Assembly (NCBI GenBank): GCA_964458605.1
Contig: CAYWLS010000015.1
Coordinates: forward strand, 1 to 64,000
Source of the DNA: JBBSNV01 sp964458605
GTDB taxonomy: Bacteria > Pseudomonadota > Alphaproteobacteria > Reyranellales > JAQSWP01
Direction: 5' to 3'
DNA: 64,000 nucleotides
The stretch's first letter is position 1. Each line of letters begins with the position of its first letter. The notes beneath the pieces are model-generated. The model saw only the letters and a program-made list of their open reading frames with translations. It was not told the DNA's origin and did not search any database. The position numbers and the translations under genes are program-made. Shown piece by piece: positions 31,615 through 40,717 of the stretch.

Positions 31615-34068
31615 ATGGCTTTCACGATCCACCGCAGCTCGGGTGGTGACATTTCGATCACCACCACGACCGACAGCAATGCCTCCATCACGATCTACGA
31701 CGAGAGCGGCAGCGCCATCGGCTCGGCGATCAGCGTCAACAACTACAATTACATCTCCTCGCTGCCCAGCACCTTCTGGGGCGCCAATAACGGCAGCAGC
31801 GTCGATACGCTGATCGGCAGCACCGGCAACGACCTGGTGTTCTGGGATTCGCAGACCACCTCGGGTCTGTCGCTGACCACCAGCACGACGCATGAGCGGC
31901 TGTACGACGATACCGCCAGCAACAATCGCGATTTCGAGGTCTTCGACCTCCGCAACGGCAACGACATCCTCAACCTGACCTGGGAATACACTACTTCCGG
32001 CGGCTTCCATCCCAAGGACACTAGTACCGATGCCTATTCCGGCGACGTTACCGCCTATGGCGGCGCCGGCAACGACGTGATCGCCACCAGCGGCGGCAAC
32101 GATTCGATCTGGGGCGACCTGCAGGCCGACGGGACCAGCACCACCCCCGGCAAGGACACGATGTTCGGCGGCGCCGGCAACGACACCATCTTCGGCGACA
32201 ACGGCAGCACCGATCCCAACGAGACCAACGGCACCGACGACACGATCTACGGCGGCAGCGGCAACGACACGCTGTACGGCGAGGGCGGCAACGACTACAT
32301 CGACCAGACCGTCGGCACCGATACTGCCTATGGCGGCGCCGGCGACGACACGCTCGATGCCTCGGGCGGGCTGGACAACTGGGGCTATGGCGGCACCGGC
32401 AACGACCGGCTGATCGCCGCCGACCACGGCTATGGCGGCGACGGCAACGACTGGATCGACGGCGGCTACGGCGGCACCACCACCGGCATCGACACGCTGT
32501 ACGGCGACGCCGGCAACGACACGGTCTACGGCTACGACGCCAACGACACGCTCTATGGCGGCACCGGCACCGATTCGCTCTATGGCGGCACCGAGAACGA
32601 CCTGCTGTGGTCGAGCGACGATGCCACCATCGCCAGCGGCGGCGGACGCGGCGTCAAGGTGTGGGACGGGGCCAGCGGCTCCGCCACCACCATCGCCGCT
32701 TCCGGCCAGCACTATTCCTTCGACCTGTTCGACGGCGGCGACGGCATCGACACGCTCGGCCTGACCGGCAACGACGACGTGTTCGTCCAGTCGCTGGGCG
32801 ACATCAACAGCGGCAGCGGCTTCGGCACCTTCGGCACCGCGCGGCTGACCGGCATCGAGATCATCCTGGCCGGCGCCGGCAGCGACCTGATCTCGCTCAA
32901 CCACTTCGACAGCGACGGCGGCGGACCCGATACCAGCCAGATCTACAGCAGCGACATCACCATCGCCGGCGAGGACGCCAACGACACGGTCTACAGCGGC
33001 AGCGGCAACGACCTGATCGTCGGCGGCCATCTCGCCACCGGCGGCGTGACCGACGGCTCGGACGTGCTGTTCGGCGGCGCGGGCAACGACGTGATCTGGG
33101 GCGACGACTACGGCGACCAGATCAACGGCGGCAGCGACACGATCTACGGCGGCGCCGGCAACGACACCATCTACGGCGGCGGCGGCGACGACACGATCTA
33201 CGGCGGCGACGGCGCCGACTACGTCAATGGCGGTGCCGGCAACGACCTGATCTTCGGCTCCAATCTGATCCAGTTCACCGGCGACGATGGCGCCGACCTG
33301 GCGGTGCTGAACTTCACCAACGCCACCTTCAACATGGGCGTGTCGACCACCGGCGCCGACAACGGCACCGACGGCAACGACCGCGTGTTCACCACCGGCA
33401 CCTACGGCAGCACCAGCATGACGATGGGTTCGGGCGACGACCGATTCTACGGCTCGTCCTCGACCAATGCCAGCGGCCAGATCGACCGCATCTCCGGCGA
33501 GAGCGGCAACGACGCCATCGCCGGCTACACCGGCAACGACCTGCTCTACGGCGGCGACAACCAGGACGTGCTGTGGGGCGGCGCCGGCGGCGACACGCTC
33601 TATGGCGGCACCGGCACCGACTACCTGTACGGCGGCGAAGGCAACAACGACGTCATGTATGGCGGGCAGGGCGAGGATTACTACTACGTCAGCCGCGGCG
33701 ACGGCACCGGCGACCAGATCTACGACCTGACGCGCTCGGGCCAGCCCGCCGACGGCACCAGCAACTATATCGTCGCGTTCGGCTATTGGGACAACACCGA
33801 GTCCGGCGCCAATGCCGATTTCATCCAGAACGGCTCGGGCGTCTACGAGATCGACCACAACATCATGAACGGCTCGGGCATGGTGCAGGTGACGCACGGC
33901 TCGGGCGATCTGTACACGCTGAGCTACATCAGCGGCGGCGGCGGCAGCGTCACGTTCGACTATCACGACGTCAAAGGCATCGCCTTGTGGAACAACGACG
34001 CCAGCGGATCGACGCCGGTGATCCAGTACTACGAGTGGGACGGCTCGCAATACACGTTCGTCTCCTGA
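31615..34068 (+). CDS. Secreted RTX protein with many calcium-binding GGxGxDxxx repeats
   Basis: 817 residues. From about residue 135 onward the protein is built of haemolysin-type nonapeptides (GGAGNDTIFG, GGSGNDTLYG and similar), interrupted near residues 340-450 and 550-640 by non-repeat beta segments. There is no Sec signal, and the C-terminus is a non-repeat domain, as expected for type I secretion. No protease, lipase or pore domain is recognised; a surface-layer, biofilm matrix or adhesin role is possible. The only exporter genes in the window are the HlyD/HlyB pair at 39.3-43.0 kb. The large opposite-strand frame is a compositional shadow. Confidence 0.92.
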   Translation: MAFTIHRSSGGDISITTTTDSNASITIYDESGSAIGSAISVNNYNYISSLPSTFWGANNGSSVDTLIGSTGNDLVFWDSQTTSGLSLTTSTTHERLYDDTASNNRDFEVFDLRNGNDILNLTWEYTTSGGFHPKDTSTDAYSGDVTAYGGAGNDVIATSGGNDSIWGDLQADGTSTTPGKDTMFGGAGNDTIFGDNGSTDPNETNGTDDTIYGGSGNDTLYGEGGNDYIDQTVGTDTAYGGAGDDTLDASGGLDNWGYGGTGNDRLIAADHGYGGDGNDWIDGGYGGTTTGIDTLYGDAGNDTVYGYDANDTLYGGTGTDSLYGGTENDLLWSSDDATIASGGGRGVKVWDGASGSATTIAASGQHYSFDLFDGGDGIDTLGLTGNDDVFVQSLGDINSGSGFGTFGTARLTGIEIILAGAGSDLISLNHFDSDGGGPDTSQIYSSDITIAGEDANDTVYSGSGNDLIVGGHLATGGVTDGSDVLFGGAGNDVIWGDDYGDQINGGSDTIYGGAGNDTIYGGGGDDTIYGGDGADYVNGGAGNDLIFGSNLIQFTGDDGADLAVLNFTNATFNMGVSTTGADNGTDGNDRVFTTGTYGSTSMTMGSGDDRFYGSSSTNASGQIDRISGESGNDAIAGYTGNDLLYGGDNQDVLWGGAGGDTLYGGTGTDYLYGGEGNNDVMYGGQGEDYYYVSRGDGTGDQIYDLTRSGQPADGTSNYIVAFGYWDNTESGANADFIQNGSGVYEIDHNIMNGSGMVQVTHGSGDLYTLSYISGGGGSVTFDYHDVKGIALWNNDASGSTPVIQYYEWDGSQYTFVS

Positions 34069-34419
34069 GTAGCGGACGGCGGGGAACTCCCACAGTACCG
34101 CGCCGTCTCGAGTATCGCCGGGTTCGAGTTCCCCTCGTGCCGGCGGCGAAAATGGAACTGGCGCGCCGGGTTGGCGGTGATCCCGCCGCTTGGCGCTCTT
34201 TTTGTCCACGGATCATCTGCGCGATTTGCAACCGAATCAGTCTCTAATTGCGATAAATAAAACAACTATGATATTCCAAGACTTTCTATTCGACCCCTCC
34301 GGCAATCGACGGGCGGAAAAGCGATTTTTTGAGCATTGGCCAGGCATGCGGGGGGAGGCCGTGGCGAAATTCCCATTGCTCCTGTCCGATCGGGTCAGCC
34401 TCGACGTGGAGACCACCCT

Positions 34420-34455
34420 GGCGCAGCGGGGCGCCAAGATGCAGGCCCATGACGA
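34420..34455. repeat. 36-bp direct repeat, copy 1
   Basis: Identical to 34490-34525; the offset of 70 bases is not a multiple of three. It begins GGCGCAGCGGGGCGCC and ends CCCATGACGA. The 34 bases between the copies are unique. Confidence 0.95.
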
Positions 34456-34489
34456 TTTGCGGAAGGCGCGCGCGGATCGATGAGGCGCC

Positions 34490-34525
34490 GGCGCAGCGGG
34501 GCGCCAAGATGCAGGCCCATGACGA
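34490..34525. repeat. 36-bp direct repeat, copy 2
   Basis: Second copy of the repeat at 34420-34455. The ATG inside it could serve as a start for the 74-residue downstream frame. Confidence 0.95.
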
Positions 34526-34861
34526 GGCCGGCACCAGCCGGATCGCGATCGACATCGATATCTCGGGCTACACCGTCCAGACCAAGGGCAACGCCGCAGC
34601 GCCGGCCGGCAACGGCACCTGGACCCTGCAGTCGCTCTACACCGGCTCCTACGTCGCCTTCGATCCCAACGACATCGCCACCATCGTGAACTGGAACGGC
34701 ATTACCTGCGTCTGCAGCGACACCCTCTGACCCCGCCGCGGCCGGGGCAGAGCGCCCGGTCACGGTATTTCCGCGCCGCGGAGGGTCTTGACCCGACCCC
34801 GCGAAAGGCCTACCCCGAGGCCGCCGTCACCAGCCCCGTGAGCTCTTTTTCGCGTCCGATC

Positions 34862-36190
34862 ATGGCCTTGCCTGCCTCGCTGCACCTGCCCCATGCCTCG
34901 CCCCGCGCGGTGCGTCTGCGCGCCCTGGTGCTGATCCGCTGGGCGGCGGTGTCGGGCCAGCTGTTCACCGTGGTGATCGTGCATTGGGGCATGGATTTCC
35001 ACCTGCCGATCGCCGCGGCGCTGTCGGTGATCGGCGCCTCGGCGCTGCTCAACCTCGCCGTCAGCATCGGCCGTGCGCCGACCGCGCGGCTGGACGATCG
35101 CGATGCGGCGGTGTTCCTCAGCTTCGACGTGATCCAGCTCGCCGCCCTGCTCTATCTCACCGGCGGCCTGCACAATCCCTTCGCCATCCTGCTGCTGGCG
35201 CCGGTGGCGATCGCCGCCACCATCCTCAGCTTCGCCAGCACCCTGGCGATCTGCTTCCTGGCGATCGTGGCGATCAGCCTGATCGCGCTGGTGCGCCGGC
35301 CGCTGCCCTGGATCGGCGCCGAGCCCGCCCTGCCGGAGATGTACGTCGCCTGCATCTGGGTCGGGCTGGTGCTGACCAATTTCCTGATCGCCGTCTATGC
35401 CTGGCGCGTGGCGGAGGAGGCCCGCCGCATGGCCGCGGCGCTGTCGGCCACCAGCGCCGCGCTGGCGCGCGAGCAGCAGATGTCGGCGCTGGGCGCGCTG
35501 GCCGCCTCGGCGGCGCACGAGCTGGGCACGCCGCTGGGCACCATCACCCTGGTGGCGCGCGAGCTGCAGCGCGAGGTCGCGCCCGGCACCGCGCTGGGCG
35601 ACGACATCGCGCTGCTGGCCCAGGAGGCGGCGCGCTGCCGCGATATCCTGACCCGGCTCACCCTGCAGCCGACCCAGGACACCTCCGACGCCTATCGCCT
35701 GGTGCCGCTGCCGGCGATTGTCGAAGCCGCCGCCGCGCCCTATAAGCGGGCCGAGATCGCGGTCCATTTCTCGGCCGATCCGGCGGAGCCGGACGGTCCG
35801 GCCGCCGCGCCGCTGCAATCGCGTTCGGCGGAGATCCTGCAGGGGCTGGGCAATCTGCTGCAGAACGCGATCCAGTTCGCGCGCGCCGACGTGCTGGTGC
35901 ATACCAGCTGGACCCAGCGCCGCGCCTGGGTCGAGATCGAGGACGACGGCCCGGGTTTTCCGCCCGACGTTCTGGAATCGCTGGGCGAACCGTATATATC
36001 GACCAGGGAAGGCGACGGCGGCCATATGGGCCTGGGCGTTTTCATTGCCAAAAGCCTGCTCGAGCGATCGGGCGCCCGCCTGGCCTTTGCCAACGCCGCC
36101 TCCGGCGGCGCCCGCGTTGTCGTAGAATGGATCGACCTTCGCTTCAAGGAAGCTCCGGCCGGTCAATCGTCGAAGGAAGCAACCGCATGA
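34862..36190 (+). CDS. regB: Redox-sensing sensor histidine kinase RegB/ActS/PrrB
   Basis: Membrane histidine kinase that controls energy and redox metabolism genes in alphaproteobacteria. 442 residues from the ATG at 34862 (GTG 34838 is an alternative). Six hydrophobic segments include the ubiquinone-responsive heptapeptide GGLHNPF (residues 101-107). The H-box is AAHELGTPLG with His219. Cys259 in EAARCRDIL lies exactly 40 residues later, matching the spacing of the redox-active His225/Cys265 pair of Rhodobacter RegB. The catalytic domain has NLLQNAIQFA, DDGPGFP and GLGVFIAKSLLE. It overlaps regA by four bases. Confidence 0.95.
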   Translation: MALPASLHLPHASPRAVRLRALVLIRWAAVSGQLFTVVIVHWGMDFHLPIAAALSVIGASALLNLAVSIGRAPTARLDDRDAAVFLSFDVIQLAALLYLTGGLHNPFAILLLAPVAIAATILSFASTLAICFLAIVAISLIALVRRPLPWIGAEPALPEMYVACIWVGLVLTNFLIAVYAWRVAEEARRMAAALSATSAALAREQQMSALGALAASAAHELGTPLGTITLVARELQREVAPGTALGDDIALLAQEAARCRDILTRLTLQPTQDTSDAYRLVPLPAIVEAAAAPYKRAEIAVHFSADPAEPDGPAAAPLQSRSAEILQGLGNLLQNAIQFARADVLVHTSWTQRRAWVEIEDDGPGFPPDVLESLGEPYISTREGDGGHMGLGVFIAKSLLERSGARLAFANAASGGARVVVEWIDLRFKEAPAGQSSKEATA

Positions 36191-36765
36191 TGAACGATAA
36201 ACCCCTTGCCGACCACGAGGCGCCCGCCGGCGCCGCGCCGGGCGAACGCACCCTGCTGATCGCCGACGACGACGCGGCCTTCCGCCAGCGCCTGGCGCGG
36301 GCCATGGAGGCGCGCGGCTTCGTCGTGCGGGTCGCCGCCACGGTGGCCGAGGCCAAGGAGGCGGCGCTCGAGCCGCCGGCCTATGCGATCCTGGACCTGC
36401 GCATGGAGGACGGCAGCGGGCTCGACGCGGTGGCGCCGCTGCGCCAGGCGCGCCCGGACATGCGCATCGTCATCCTGACCGGCTACGGCAACATCGCCAC
36501 CGCCGTCGCCGCGGTGAAAGAGGGCGCGGTCGACTATCTGGCCAAGCCGGCCGATGCCGACGCCATCGAGGCGGCGCTGATGGCCAACGGCAAGAACCTG
36601 CCGCCGCCGCCGCAGAATCCGATGTCGGCCGATCGCGTGCGCTGGGAGCATATCCAGCGCGTCTACGAACAATGCGACCGCAACGTGTCGGAGACGGCGC
36701 GCCGGCTCAACATGCATCGCCGCACCCTGCAGCGCATCCTCTCCAAGCACGCGCCGCGCGAATAG
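36187..36765 (+). CDS. regA: Response regulator RegA/ActR/PrrA
   Basis: DNA-binding partner of RegB. 192 residues. The receiver domain has the acidic pair IADDDAAF, phospho-acceptor Asp in AILDLRMEDGSG, and the conserved Thr/Lys in VILTGYGNIATAV and YLAKPAD. A Pro-rich linker precedes the C-terminal Fis-type helix-turn-helix VSETARRLNMHRRTLQRIL, which is nearly invariant in the family. The ATG overlaps the regB TGA (ATGA), so the two are translationally coupled. Confidence 0.96.
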   Translation: MMNDKPLADHEAPAGAAPGERTLLIADDDAAFRQRLARAMEARGFVVRVAATVAEAKEAALEPPAYAILDLRMEDGSGLDAVAPLRQARPDMRIVILTGYGNIATAVAAVKEGAVDYLAKPADADAIEAALMANGKNLPPPPQNPMSADRVRWEHIQRVYEQCDRNVSETARRLNMHRRTLQRILSKHAPRE

Positions 36766-36800
36766 CCCCCCTCCACCGACATCGCGCGGCGCTTCCTCCG

Positions 36801-37688
36801 GTGCCTTTCGCCTACGCCTTCGCCGCGCCGCCCTCGGGTGGCGCGCGCGCCGTGGTGCACAGCGACTACGCCATCGAGCCTTTCCTGAAGCTGTTCCTGG
36901 CCGGCTGGCCGGTCGAGCGCATCGCGGCGACAGGCGTGCCCGACATCGTCATGCGCCATCGCGACGGCCGCCTCGGCGTGGCGCTGGCCGGGCGCGAGGC
37001 CGACGGCTTGGTGGCGCTGGGCGAGCTGGACGGCGTCAACCGCCTGGCCGATCTGCTGTCGCATCTGGCCGCGTCGCGCGCCGACCGGCTGGTCGAGCTG
37101 CACGCCGCCTCGGTGCTGCTGGGCGACCGGCTGGCGCTGTTCGTCGGCCCCTCGCTCAGCGGCAAGAGCACCCTGGCGCTGCAACTGGCGGCGCGCGGCT
37201 GCCTGCTGTTCGGCGACGACCGCCTGCTGGTCGGTCCGCTCGATGGGACTGCCGCGCGGGGCGGCGATGCCGCGGCCGCGCCGATCGGCATGGCGCTGGG
37301 CCTGACGCCGCGCGTGCGCCGTCCGCCCCATCCCGCCGCCGGCGCGCTGTTCGCCCAATTCGTGGCGCGCCACGTGATCGAGGCGCCGGGCAATATCGGC
37401 TTCATGCCGCTCCCGGTCGGCGCCGCCGTCGCGCCGTTCGCCGCCACCGCGCGGCTGGGCGCGCTGATCCTGCCCGAACGCCGCGAGCAGGGCGGCGTCA
37501 GCCTGGCGCCGGCCCATGCCACCGTCGCGGCCCGTGCTATGCTGGAGCAGATTCACGCGCCGGGCCTGCCGGCGGGCGAGTTCCTGGCGGCGGTGCGCGC
37601 GCTGGTCGATCGCCTGCCGCTATGGCTGCTGCGCTACGACGACAGCGCCAAGGCTGCGCTGGCGGTGCGGGACATGATGGCGGGATGA
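36801..37688 (+). CDS. HprK-related kinase (HprK-rel-A type)
   Basis: About 295 residues from a GTG at 36801 (no good ribosome site is seen, so the start is uncertain). The core resembles the HPr kinase ATPase: LHAASVLLGDRLALFVG, Walker A GPSLSGKST (residues 116-124) and GDDRLLVGP (Asp pair). It lacks the N-terminal domain and HPr-specific parts of true HprK, so its target is unknown. It is followed by a PqqD-like gene with a four-base overlap, the pairing known as the HPr-rel-A system. That pairing is usually near polysaccharide genes, as here. Confidence 0.82.
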   Translation: MPFAYAFAAPPSGGARAVVHSDYAIEPFLKLFLAGWPVERIAATGVPDIVMRHRDGRLGVALAGREADGLVALGELDGVNRLADLLSHLAASRADRLVELHAASVLLGDRLALFVGPSLSGKSTLALQLAARGCLLFGDDRLLVGPLDGTAARGGDAAAAPIGMALGLTPRVRRPPHPAAGALFAQFVARHVIEAPGNIGFMPLPVGAAVAPFAATARLGALILPERREQGGVSLAPAHATVAARAMLEQIHAPGLPAGEFLAAVRALVDRLPLWLLRYDDSAKAALAVRDMMAG

Positions 37689-37957
37689 ACATGCGGTACA
37701 TGCGCAAGGCGGGCGTCAGCGAAACCGAGATCGACGACGGCGTGTTCCTGGTCGAGCCGCGCAGCCAGGAGATCTATTTCCTCGACGCCGTTTCGCGCGG
37801 CCTGTGGCGGCTGATGGCCGAGGCCAGCTCGATGGCCGAGCTGCAGCGCGTGGTGCGCGAGGCCTTTCCCGACCAGGCGGCCGACCAGATCGATCGCGAC
37901 GTCGCCGCCGCCATCGCCGAGATGGACGAGCGCGGCCTGGTGGTCGGCATTCCCTGA
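37685..37957 (+). CDS. PqqD-family peptide-binding protein
   Basis: 90 residues, overlapping the kinase stop (ATGA). The PqqD/RiPP-recognition fold is visible in FLVEPRSQEIYFLDAVSRGL followed by WRLMAEASSMAELQRVVREA and a C-terminal helix EMDERGLVVG. PqqD domains bind leader peptides of ribosomally made, modified peptides. Coupling with an HprK-like kinase instead of a radical SAM enzyme suggests a phosphorylation-type or polysaccharide-linked role, but no substrate is proven. No precursor gene lies next to it. Confidence 0.85.
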   Translation: MNMRYMRKAGVSETEIDDGVFLVEPRSQEIYFLDAVSRGLWRLMAEASSMAELQRVVREAFPDQAADQIDRDVAAAIAEMDERGLVVGIP

Positions 37958-37961
37958 CCGG

Positions 37962-39293
37962 ATGAACCCGTCACCGCAGCATTGGGCGGCGCGCCTGCCG
38001 TTCTATTACGGCTGGCTGATCGTCGGCATCGCCTTCGTCACCATGGCGATCGGCGTCACCGGCCGCACGGCGTTCTCCCTGCTGCTGCCGCCGCTGATCG
38101 ACGAGTTCAAATGGGACCGCGGCCTGGCCGCCGGCGCCTTCTCCTTCGGCTTCCTGGTCTCCGCCGTGCTCAGTCCGTTCGTCGGCCGGGTGATGGATGC
38201 GCGCGGCCCCCGCATCGTCATCCTGACCGGCGTGGCGCTGATGTCGGCCGGCCTGCTGCTGGCGCCCTATGTCGCCAGCCCGTGGCATCTCTACGCCACC
38301 TTGGGCGTGGCGGTGGGCGGCGGCGCCAACATGATGACCTACACGGCGCATTCGCAATTCCTGCCCAACTGGTTCGTGCGGCGCCGGGCGCTGGCCATCA
38401 GCATCGCCTTCGCCGGCGCCGGCGTCGGCGCCATCGTGCTGCTGCCCTGGCTGCAGGGCATCATCGTCAGGGAGGGCTGGCGCGCCTCCTGCGTGGCGAT
38501 GGGCTGGCTGGTGCTGCTGGGCATCGCGCCGATCACCCTGCTGGTGCGCAAGGCGCCGGCCGATGTCGGGCAGAAGCCCGACGGCGATCGCGCCGCGCCC
38601 GATCCGGCCGTCCCGCACGGCGCGGCCGCCGTCGCCGACCCGGTATGGGCGGCGACCGACTGGACCCTGGCGGCGGCGCTGCGCACCGCGCGCTTCTGGT
38701 GGATCGTGCTGGGCTATTTCCTGGCGCTGGTCGCCTGGTACGCCGTGCAGGTGCACCAGACCAACTATCTGGTCGAGGTCGGCTTCTCGCCGCTGGTCGC
38801 CGCCTGGGCGCTGGGCGCCGTCAGCGTCATCGGCATCCCCGGCCAGATCCTGCTGGGCGCGCTGTCCGATCGCATCGGGCGGGAATGGATCTGGACCATC
38901 GGCTGCCTGGGCTTTGCCCTGTCCTATGCCGCGCTGATCGGGCTGGAGCACTGGCCGTCCCAGGCGCTGCTCTACGCCATGGTGTTCGCGCAAGGCTTCC
39001 TGGGCTATGCCCTGACCTCGGTGCTGGGCCCGATCGTGGCGGAGATCTTCCAGGGCAGGCATTACGGCGCGATCTTCGGCACCATCACCATCGCCCTGAT
39101 TGGCGGCGGCGCGGCAGGGCCATGGCTGGCCGGCGCGGTGGCCGACGCCACCGGCAGCTATCGCTGGGCGTTCCTGGCGGTGATCGGCTGCTGCCTGGTC
39201 TCGGCCGTGGCGATCTGGCTGGCCGGCCCGCGCCAGGTCCGCCCGGTGCCGGGCCGCCGCCGGCCGCCGGCGCGCGCCGCGAGCGAGGCATGA
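37962..39293 (+). CDS. Major facilitator superfamily transporter
   Basis: 443 residues with 12 hydrophobic segments and the MFS loop-2 signature (SPFVGRVMDARGPRIVI). It resembles the monocarboxylate/oxalate-formate (OFA-like) group in layout, with the central loop Asp/Pro-rich (KPDGDRAAPDP). The substrate cannot be read from sequence. The ATG lies four bases after the PqqD stop, so it is probably the third gene of the HprK-PqqD operon. It is convergent with hlyD, with four bases between. Confidence 0.87.
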   Translation: MNPSPQHWAARLPFYYGWLIVGIAFVTMAIGVTGRTAFSLLLPPLIDEFKWDRGLAAGAFSFGFLVSAVLSPFVGRVMDARGPRIVILTGVALMSAGLLLAPYVASPWHLYATLGVAVGGGANMMTYTAHSQFLPNWFVRRRALAISIAFAGAGVGAIVLLPWLQGIIVREGWRASCVAMGWLVLLGIAPITLLVRKAPADVGQKPDGDRAAPDPAVPHGAAAVADPVWAATDWTLAAALRTARFWWIVLGYFLALVAWYAVQVHQTNYLVEVGFSPLVAAWALGAVSVIGIPGQILLGALSDRIGREWIWTIGCLGFALSYAALIGLEHWPSQALLYAMVFAQGFLGYALTSVLGPIVAEIFQGRHYGAIFGTITIALIGGGAAGPWLAGAVADATGSYRWAFLAVIGCCLVSAVAIWLAGPRQVRPVPGRRRPPARAASEA

Positions 39294-39297
39294 GGCA

Positions 39298-40716
39298 TCA
39301 GCGTTCGTGGAACGCGTCGCCCATGGTGCGGGTCAGCCGGTCGAGGAAATAGGACATGATCGAGCGCTCGCCGATCTTCATGTCGACCGTGCCGGACATG
39401 CCCGGCAGCACCGGATAGTTGACCCCGTCGCGGCTGAGCTGGCTCTTGTCGGTGCGCACCCAGGCGGTGAAATAGGCCGCGCCGGTCTTGTCGTCGAAGG
39501 TGGCGTCGGCGGAGATCTGCTCGATCACGCCCTTCAGCGTGCCGTAGCGCGCCCAGTCGTAGGTCTGGATCTTCACCGTGGCGGCCTGGCCGACCTTGAT
39601 GTAGCCGATGTCCTCGTTGGTGATCTTGACCTCGATCAGCAGGTTGTCGTCGACCGGCACGATGTTCATGATCGCCTCGCCCGGCTTGACCGCCTGGCCG
39701 ACCGTGTTGAAGCGCAGGCCCTGCACGATGCCGGCGATGGGCGAGCGGATCACCAGGTTCTGCAGCAGCATGTTCTGCTGGCGCAGCGCGCTCTCGGCGC
39801 GGTCGCGCTCGGCGATGGCGTCGCCCAGCCGCTTCAGCACCTGCGACTGCCATTCCTTGTCGACCGCGTCGCGCCGCTCGACGTTCTGGGCCAGTTCCTT
39901 CTGGGCCTGGATCAGGTCGTTCTTGGCCGCGGTCAGGTTGCCTTCCTCCTCGATCAGCTTGCGCTGCGTGGTCTGCCATTGCAGCTCGGGGAAGTATTTC
40001 TCCTGCGCCAGGCTGCGCAGCTTGGCCTCCTGGTTGCGCAGCACGGCCAGCGACTTGCTGGACGAGGCGATGCGGGCGTTGAGCGAATCGATCTTGGCCT
40101 GCTGCTGGGCGATCACGGCGTCGGCCTGGGCGCGATGGCTCTGCAGCTCCTGCTGGCGCGCCTCGTAGAGCCGCTGCTCGCCGGCCACGATGTCGGGCCG
40201 CGCCGCGAAGGTCTGGTCCCAGACCGGCTTGGTGCCGTTGGCCTCGGCCTGCAGGCGCACCACCTCGGTGCCGACGTTGTACCAGGCGGCCTCCAGCTTG
40301 GCGATTTCCTGCTTCACCTGCTCGGCGTCCAGCCGCATCAGCACGTCGCCGGCATTGACCCGGTCGCCGTCCTTGACCGCGATGTCGACGATGCGGCCGC
40401 CGTCGGGATGGTTGATGTTCTTGACCTTGCTGGCGGGACGGGCGACGCCCGGGGCGGTCACCACCTGTTCGACGTCGAACAGCACCATCCAGGCCACCAC
40501 GCAGGCGATGAACAGGCAGCAGAAGATCACCAGCGCGGTGGCGAAGGGCGAGTGACGCCGGCGCGAGATCGCCTCGACATCGGGCATGAACTCGACGAAT
40601 TTGCTGTTGGCGTTGGCGAAGTGGCCGTCGGCCAGCAGGTTGACCAGCCCGCCGCGCCGCGTCGGCAGCTGCGTGCCGTCGGACAGCGGGACGATCTCGC
40701 GCGCCGGGTCGCTCAT
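39298..40716 (-). CDS. Type I secretion membrane fusion protein (HlyD family)
   Basis: Periplasmic adaptor linking an ABC exporter to an outer-membrane channel. 472 residues: one N-terminal TM segment (FATALVIFCCLFIACVVAWM), a lipoyl half-domain (INHPDGGRIVDIAVKDGDRV), a long coiled coil at about 165-330 and the second lipoyl/beta-barrel part (VIRSPIAGIVQGLRF). The start is one base after the stop of the ABC gene, so the two are an operon. It probably exports the RTX protein at 31.6 kb. No TolC-type partner is in the window. Confidence 0.93.
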   Translation of the reverse strand: MSDPAREIVPLSDGTQLPTRRGGLVNLLADGHFANANSKFVEFMPDVEAISRRRHSPFATALVIFCCLFIACVVAWMVLFDVEQVVTAPGVARPASKVKNINHPDGGRIVDIAVKDGDRVNAGDVLMRLDAEQVKQEIAKLEAAWYNVGTEVVRLQAEANGTKPVWDQTFAARPDIVAGEQRLYEARQQELQSHRAQADAVIAQQQAKIDSLNARIASSSKSLAVLRNQEAKLRSLAQEKYFPELQWQTTQRKLIEEEGNLTAAKNDLIQAQKELAQNVERRDAVDKEWQSQVLKRLGDAIAERDRAESALRQQNMLLQNLVIRSPIAGIVQGLRFNTVGQAVKPGEAIMNIVPVDDNLLIEVKITNEDIGYIKVGQAATVKIQTYDWARYGTLKGVIEQISADATFDDKTGAAYFTAWVRTDKSQLSRDGVNYPVLPGMSGTVDMKIGERSIMSYFLDRLTRTMGDAFHER

Positions 40717-40717
40717 G

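Larger units (their letters stand above)
34268..34730 (+). pseudogene. Small ORF split by a 36-bp repeat (130 aa if fused)
   Basis: One frame runs from the ATG at 34268 to a TGA at 34481-34483 (71 aa). A second, one frame over, continues from the repeat to 34728-34730, ending NWNGITCVCSDTL. Both read through a copy of the same 36-bp repeat in the same register (QRGAKMQAHD). Removing the 70 bases between equivalent repeat positions would join them into one 130-residue protein. The downstream part could also start at its own ATG (34509, 74 aa). No family is recognised. It may be a decayed gene or a switchable one. Confidence 0.45.

Noticed and set aside
31900..33700. Regular repeats suggesting a CRISPR or satellite array
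   Set aside because: The periodicity is the 27-base coding period of RTX nonapeptides; units vary in sequence and remain in frame.
31567..34209. Minus-strand frame of 880 codons opposite the RTX gene
   Set aside because: The reverse complement of GGxGxD codons gives a Val/Ala-rich open frame by composition alone. The plus-strand protein has a start with a ribosome site and coherent repeats.
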